A program made the translations under genes and the position numbers. DNA of 64,000 nucleotides from Pedobacter cryoconitis (GTDB lineage Bacteria > Bacteroidota > Bacteroidia > Sphingobacteriales > Sphingobacteriaceae): NCBI RefSeq assembly GCF_001590605.1, contig NZ_CP014504.1:5886540-5950539 (forward strand). The letters run 5' to 3'. This document shows positions 59,920-64,000 of the stretch, piece by piece; positions within the stretch are counted from its first letter, which is position 1; every line of letters begins with the position of its first letter. The notes under the pieces are model-generated. The model was given only the letters and a program-made list of their open reading frames with translations. It was not told where the DNA came from and searched no databases.

Positions 59920-61152
59920 CTACTCATAACGTAAAGCCTCCACAGGATCTAACTTCGAAGCCTTTTTCGCCGGATAATAACCAGACGCAACCCCTACAAG
60001 CACACACAGCACAAACCCTCCGAAAATAAACAACCACGGAACAATAAACGAACCACCCATCATCAGTGAAATCGCATTCCCCAATAACACACCAAATAAA
60101 ATTCCCATAGCCCCACCCATCAAACAAATGATGATTGCCTCAATCAGAAACTGCTTTCTGATTACAGAAGGATTCGCGCCAATCGCCTTTCTGATTCCAA
60201 TCTCCCGCGTACGCTCCGTCACTGAAACCAACATGATATTCATTAAACCAATAGAAGCCCCAATTAAAGTAATCACACCAATCGCAATACCACCCACCGC
60301 AATCATCGCCAGATCCTTAAACAAAGTCTGCGCAAGTGCATCACTCTTGGTGATTTCAAAATCATTCGGCTCCTTAATCTTAATTTTCCTGATATTTCTG
60401 AACTCAGCCGTAGCCTCACCAATCACATTCTCCATCTGTTCCGGCTTCAACACCATTACACTGATTGTATAAGAAGGATTTGGCGACGCATTAATTACCT
60501 TAGCCTTGTAAAGCGGAAAGAAAATTGCTCTATCAGTACTAAAGCCCATACCTGAACCCTTAGATACCAACACCCCAATCACCTTCACCCTGTTGCCCCC
60601 GGCATTTATAAATTTATCAATCGGAGACTCTTTCTTAAATAAAGTAGTAGCAATCTCACTACCAAGAATACAAATATTTGCTCCCTGATCAGACTCCTCA
60701 GGAGTGAAATTACGGCCATTCGCAATATCAGCACCCAACGACTTCAACCCATTCTCATCAACACCCCTGATATTAATATTCGGATTCGTTTTATGCTGCC
60801 CATACTTCGCCGTTGCAGCACCAGACGCTATTACACTGACTGTCACTGTAGCCGGGCCCACAAACTGCTTTTTTAATGCAATCGCATCTTCATAACGAAT
60901 AGCCTTTGAAGACTTTGCCTCCTGACCAGGACCACCAAAACGAATTCCTGTACCCTTATTCCGGATGGTAAAAGCATTCGCACCCATACTCGAAAAAGCA
61001 TCTGTCATACTCGTTTTTACCGCATCCAGCGTAGTTAAAATCCCTACCAGTGCCGATAAACCAATTGCAATGATCAATGCAGTCAGCATCGTACGCAGCC
61101 GGTTACTTCTAATAGATTGCAGGGCAAGTCTTATATTTTCTGTATAGGTCAT
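59920..61152 (-). CDS. MacB/FtsX-type ABC transporter permease
   Basis: This 410-residue permease has an N-terminal helix (LRTMLTALIIAIGLSALVGIL), a large MacB-type periplasmic domain (about 45-275, with NIRGVDENGLKSLGADIANG and GSEIATTLFKKESPIDKFI), and three C-terminal FtsX helices. The FtsX marks are SVTERTREIGIRKAIGANPSVIRKQFLIEA and GYYPAKKASKLDPVEALRYE. Such permeases work with an ATPase and often an HlyD-like adaptor to export peptides, lipids or drugs. The partner genes are not adjacent. Confidence 0.92.
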   Translation of the reverse strand: MTYTENIRLALQSIRSNRLRTMLTALIIAIGLSALVGILTTLDAVKTSMTDAFSSMGANAFTIRNKGTGIRFGGPGQEAKSSKAIRYEDAIALKKQFVGPATVTVSVIASGAATAKYGQHKTNPNINIRGVDENGLKSLGADIANGRNFTPEESDQGANICILGSEIATTLFKKESPIDKFINAGGNRVKVIGVLVSKGSGMGFSTDRAIFFPLYKAKVINASPNPSYTISVMVLKPEQMENVIGEATAEFRNIRKIKIKEPNDFEITKSDALAQTLFKDLAMIAVGGIAIGVITLIGASIGLMNIMLVSVTERTREIGIRKAIGANPSVIRKQFLIEAIIICLMGGAMGILFGVLLGNAISLMMGGSFIVPWLFIFGGFVLCVLVGVASGYYPAKKASKLDPVEALRYE

Positions 61153-61185
61153 TTCTTCGGGATGTAAATGGCGGGCTTAAAAGTA

Positions 61186-61217
61186 AAAAGTCCCGCTGTT
61201 AGGACAACGGGACTTTT
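61186..61217. terminator. Terminator after the Fe-S protein gene
   Basis: AAAAGTCCCG and CGGGACTTTT form a 10-bp stem extended inside by TGT/ACA. It lies 26 bases downstream of the Fe-S gene stop. Confidence 0.8.
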
Positions 61218-61243
61218 AAAATGTTACAAAGAAAATGTTTTAA

Positions 61244-61594
61244 TTATACTGAAAAGCTGGTTCCGCAACCGCAGGTGCTTTCTGCATTCGGATTACTAAA
61301 AGTAAAGCCTCTTGAGTTTAAACCATCCTGCCAATCTACCTGCATACCCAGCAAATACATCTGATGTGCCTTATTCATGAAAATTTTCATTCCATTGATT
61401 ATAAATTCCTGATCGCCGTCTTTTTTCTGGTCAAAGCCCAGCAAATAGCTCATACCTGAACATCCGCCACCCTCAACACCAACACGTAAACCAAAATCGT
61501 CAGCAATTTCCTGCTGATCTTTTAATTTCAAAAGTTCTTTTAAAGCCGTTTCAGTAAAAGAAACTGGTGCAAATGCTGTATCTACTGTACTCAT
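61244..61594 (-). CDS. A-type iron-sulfur carrier protein (IscA/ErpA family)
   Basis: From ATG 61594 this 116-residue protein starts MSTVDTAFAPVSFTETALKEL. The frame extends to 61618 but that start lies inside the promoter box. The three cluster cysteines are in VEGGGCSGMSYLLGFD and STCGCGTSFSV. A-type carriers accept Fe-S clusters from the scaffold and pass them to target enzymes. It is a single-gene unit with a good promoter and terminator. Which of IscA, SufA or ErpA it corresponds to cannot be told. Confidence 0.92.
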   Translation of the reverse strand: MSTVDTAFAPVSFTETALKELLKLKDQQEIADDFGLRVGVEGGGCSGMSYLLGFDQKKDGDQEFIINGMKIFMNKAHQMYLLGMQVDWQDGLNSRGFTFSNPNAESTCGCGTSFSV

Positions 61595-61615
61595 GATATT
61601 TCTAATTTGGAATAA

Positions 61616-61645
61616 CAAATATATCCTTATGGTGCGCAGTCCAAA
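61616..61645 (-). promoter_or_regulatory. Promoter of the A-type Fe-S carrier gene
   Basis: The minus strand reads TTTG, 18 bases, then TATATTTG, close to the Bacteroidota consensus. It gives a leader of about 15 bases to ATG 61594. Confidence 0.6.
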
Positions 61646-61827
61646 ATCCGGATTGTACCTGCAAAGATAAGAACAAATGGTTTATACTGTATAACATAAA
61701 ATAACAAGACCGTCAATTTGACGTCAAGAATTTAGACTGCTTCTAAAAAAGCCACCAAACACAAATGAATAAATTACGAGATTTCTAGAAATAAAAATAC
61801 ATTTTTGCTGAAGACAAAGATAACCAA

Positions 61828-62358
61828 ATGAACATACCATACTTTTTAACACTAGTGGCCGTTCTGGCTATAGGAGGCAGCATTACCGTAGCTTTTGCCT
61901 GGTACCTGATCAGGAATGAAGTACAGAAATATTTCCAGTTAAAATCTTTCGAAGCCAGAAAAGAAGAACGCAGTCATTTACTACCACTCCGGTTGCAAGC
62001 CCACGAAAGGATGATTGTTTTTATCGAACGCATTAATCCTGCGAATTTATTTGTCAGACTACATCAGCAGGGAATCTCTGCTAAAGAGCTGCAAGGAATC
62101 ATTTTAAATGAAATCAGAACAGAATACCAACATAATGTAACCCAGCAGCTCTACGTAAACCCCGTAAGCTGGAATGTACTGCGCAAGCTCAAAGAAGATA
62201 CCATTGCTATGCTGAATAATGCAGTAGCAGGATTACCGGCAGACGCAAGCGGTATAGACCTCAGCAGAAAAGTCCTGGAACATATGGCAGCGATTGCTGA
62301 AAACCCATATGACCTTAGTTTGGAATTGATTCAAAAAGACATTCATCAGTTATTCTAA
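61828..62358 (+). CDS. Unknown membrane-anchored 176-aa protein before the mutase gene
   Basis: This 176-residue protein has one N-terminal membrane helix (YFLTLVAVLAIGGSITVAFAWYLI) and a cytoplasmic helical part (SHLLPLRLQAHERMIVFIERINPANLF, ISAKELQGIILNEIRTEY, LYVNPVSWNVLRKLKEDTI). No family is recognised. It stops 1 base before the methylmalonyl-CoA mutase start, so it is co-translated with it. A link to mutase function is possible but has no other support. Confidence 0.7.
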   Translation: MNIPYFLTLVAVLAIGGSITVAFAWYLIRNEVQKYFQLKSFEARKEERSHLLPLRLQAHERMIVFIERINPANLFVRLHQQGISAKELQGIILNEIRTEYQHNVTQQLYVNPVSWNVLRKLKEDTIAMLNNAVAGLPADASGIDLSRKVLEHMAAIAENPYDLSLELIQKDIHQLF

Positions 62359-62359
62359 T

Positions 62360-63907
62360 ATGGAAGATAAAAAGTTTGTAACCAGCTCTGGTATTGAAAT
62401 AAAAGCAACTTATACCCTCGCAGAGCCGATGGCTGAAAAACCAGGTCAGTTTCCTTATACCAGAGGGATTCAAAAAGACATGTACCGCGGCAGGCTATGG
62501 ACTATGCGGCAGTATGCAGGTTTCAGTACAGCCGAAGAATCCAATAAACGTTACCATTACCTCTTACAACAAGGGACAATGGGGCTGTCTGTTGCATTTG
62601 ATTTACCTACTCAGATTGGCTATGACTCTGACCATGAAATGGCTGAAGGTGAAGTCGGCAAAGTTGGCGTGGCTATTGACTCCCTTAAAGATATCGAAAC
62701 CCTGTTTGACGGAATTGAACTGGAAAAAATTACAACTTCCATGACCATCAATGCTACAGCTTCCATCTTACTTGCCATGTATATCGCGCTGGCCAAAAAG
62801 CAAGGCGCAGATATCAGGCAGATCTCAGGGACTATACAAAATGATATCTTAAAAGAATATGCCGCAAGGGGCACCTATATTTATCCGCCAAAATCATCCA
62901 TGCGGATTATTACTGATATTTTTGAATACTGCAGTAAAGAAGTCCCTAAATGGAATACGATTTCTATTTCCGGCTATCATATCCGCGAAGCCGGCTCTAC
63001 CGCTGTACAAGAATTAGCCTTTACACTTGCCAATGGAAAAGCCTATTTAAACGCCGCACTGGAAAAAGGACTTGACATTAACATTTTTGCTAAACGGCTT
63101 TCCTTCTTTTTCAATTGTCACAACAATTTCTTTGAAGAGATCGCAAAATTCCGCGCAGCAAGAAGAATGTGGGCAAATATTACCAAAACTTTGGGGGCAA
63201 CAGATGAGAAGGCGCAGATGTTGCGGTTTCACACCCAAACGGGCGGCTCTACGCTCACCGCACAGCAACCCATGAATAATATCGTCAGAGTAACCAATCA
63301 AGCCATGGCGGCCGTCCTTGGTGGTACCCAGTCACTGCATACCAATGGTTTTGATGAAGCCCTTTCCCTGCCCACAGAAGCAGCAGCTAAAATTGCTTTG
63401 CGTACGCAGCAGGTTATTGCTTTTGAAAGTGGGGTAACTGAAACCGTAGATCCGCTGGCAGGTTCTTTCTTTGTTGAAAATCTGACCAATGAAATTGAAG
63501 CAGCAGCTCAGTTATACATTGATAAAATCGATGCAATGGGCGGCTCTGTTAACGCAATAGAAAACGGATATATTCAGAATGAAATTGCAGATGCAGCTTA
63601 TGCCTATCAGGTAGAAATTGAAGAGGCCACAAGAATTATCGTCGGCGTGAATAAATTTACGCAGCAGAAAGAAGGGATTACCGATACCCTGAGGATTGAT
63701 GAATCAATCAGAACTATTCAAACTGATAAAATTAATAAACTAAAAAAAGAAAGAAATAATGAGGATGTTGCCATTGCTTTAGCTAACTTGAAGAAAGGAG
63801 CAGAGTCAACGGAAAATCTGATGCCACTTATTCTGACCGCAGTAGAGGCTTATGCCACTTTAGGAGAGATTGCCGATGTATTACGCAGTGTTTTCGGAGA
63901 GTATTAA
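62360..63907 (+). CDS. Methylmalonyl-CoA mutase family protein, catalytic chain without B12 domain
   Basis: This 515-residue chain covers the TIM-barrel catalytic domain: GQFPYTRGIQKDMYRGRLWTMRQYAGFSTAEESN, LSVAFDLPTQIGYDSDHEMAEGEVGKVGVAIDSL, MTINATASILLAMYIALAK, NDILKEYAARGTYIYPPKSSM, SISGYHIREAGSTAVQEL and GGTQSLHTNGFDEALSLP. The tyrosine in RQYAGF and the arginine in AARGTY, used by methylmalonyl-CoA mutase to bind the carboxylate, are present, which favours methylmalonyl-CoA over isobutyryl-CoA. It ends before the B12-binding domain, which must be supplied by another chain. Confidence 0.88.
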   Translation: MEDKKFVTSSGIEIKATYTLAEPMAEKPGQFPYTRGIQKDMYRGRLWTMRQYAGFSTAEESNKRYHYLLQQGTMGLSVAFDLPTQIGYDSDHEMAEGEVGKVGVAIDSLKDIETLFDGIELEKITTSMTINATASILLAMYIALAKKQGADIRQISGTIQNDILKEYAARGTYIYPPKSSMRIITDIFEYCSKEVPKWNTISISGYHIREAGSTAVQELAFTLANGKAYLNAALEKGLDINIFAKRLSFFFNCHNNFFEEIAKFRAARRMWANITKTLGATDEKAQMLRFHTQTGGSTLTAQQPMNNIVRVTNQAMAAVLGGTQSLHTNGFDEALSLPTEAAAKIALRTQQVIAFESGVTETVDPLAGSFFVENLTNEIEAAAQLYIDKIDAMGGSVNAIENGYIQNEIADAAYAYQVEIEEATRIIVGVNKFTQQKEGITDTLRIDESIRTIQTDKINKLKKERNNEDVAIALANLKKGAESTENLMPLILTAVEAYATLGEIADVLRSVFGEY

Positions 63908-64000
63908 TTGAATGTTAAAAAATAGTTATCCACATAAAAAATTTAGGTTAACTATGGTATTACTCTGCTGATTAGGTACTTACTAAATAAATGAAATTTT

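Noticed and set aside
59802..61147. Several plus-strand frames over the permease gene
   Set aside because: They are shadows of the MacB-type permease on the minus strand, whose domain motifs are clear.
63926..63934. Perfect DnaA box TTATCCACA after the mutase gene
   Set aside because: A single box without a cluster or origin genes is expected by chance and does not show an origin.

Overview
The window looks like a chromosome segment of a Bacteroidota species in the Sphingobacteriaceae, most likely Pedobacter or a close relative. The evidence is a SusC/SusD pair with an ECF sigma and FecR regulator, many lipoproteins, few Shine-Dalgarno sites, recurrent TAnnTTTG minus-7 promoter boxes, a type VI (subtype iii) TssD protein, and UDP-sugar and housekeeping genes of Bacteroidota type. 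No rRNA, tRNA or CRISPR array was found.

Layout. (1) 1-435: the 3' end of an unrecognised gene. (2) 708-14612: a one-strand polysaccharide utilisation locus with ECF sigma, FecR anti-sigma, SusC with an STN domain, SusD, a PKD lipoprotein, a HGSNAT-like membrane acetyltransferase, a beta-helix lipoprotein, an N-acetylhexosamine 1-kinase-like protein, a GH109-type alpha-N-acetylgalactosaminidase with a Tat-like leader, and a GH114-type endo-alpha-1,4-polygalactosaminidase. The enzymes point to alpha-1,4-linked galactosamine/GalNAc polymers (fungal galactosaminogalactan or Pel-like exopolysaccharide). (3) 14685-17652: two TetR regulators, an NTF2-like protein and an MFS efflux pump, with strong palindromic operators. 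(4) 18097-22727: adk, obgE, a small membrane ORF, a SulP transporter and a bestrophin.

(5) 23048-40238: an integrated element of about 17.2 kb flanked by perfect 71-bp direct repeats that contain a terminator hairpin, with a tyrosine integrase at the right end. Cargo: RadC-like protein; a Dam methylase / membrane protein / DGQHR-domain operon; a Sll1717-type P-loop ATPase beside a decayed gene; a T6SS cassette (TssD, GHSEG lipase-like effector, small membrane protein as candidate immunity); lipoproteins; an XRE regulator with its own palindrome; and a helicase-like protein with an unusual Walker A, whose leader and N-terminus are duplicated in a neighbouring gene. No conjugation genes are visible.

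(6) 40333-64000: core genes. These are an NTF2-like lipoprotein, map, an S24-type regulator, kbl, pheS, a degenerate Rieske-like lipoprotein, a TetR regulator, rlmD, a DUF2807 protein, a PyrR-like phosphoribosyltransferase next to a degenerate GT2-like membrane protein, ispH, hemH, waaA, a nucleotide-sugar operon (ugd, UDP-glucuronate decarboxylase, galE, an unknown helical protein, rfbB), a 14-bp/42-bp hierarchical minisatellite, a perfect 28-bp inverted repeat, a MacB-like permease, an ErpA/IscA-type Fe-S protein and a methylmalonyl-CoA mutase large subunit.

All functions are inferred from reading the sequence. No database search or structure prediction was run.
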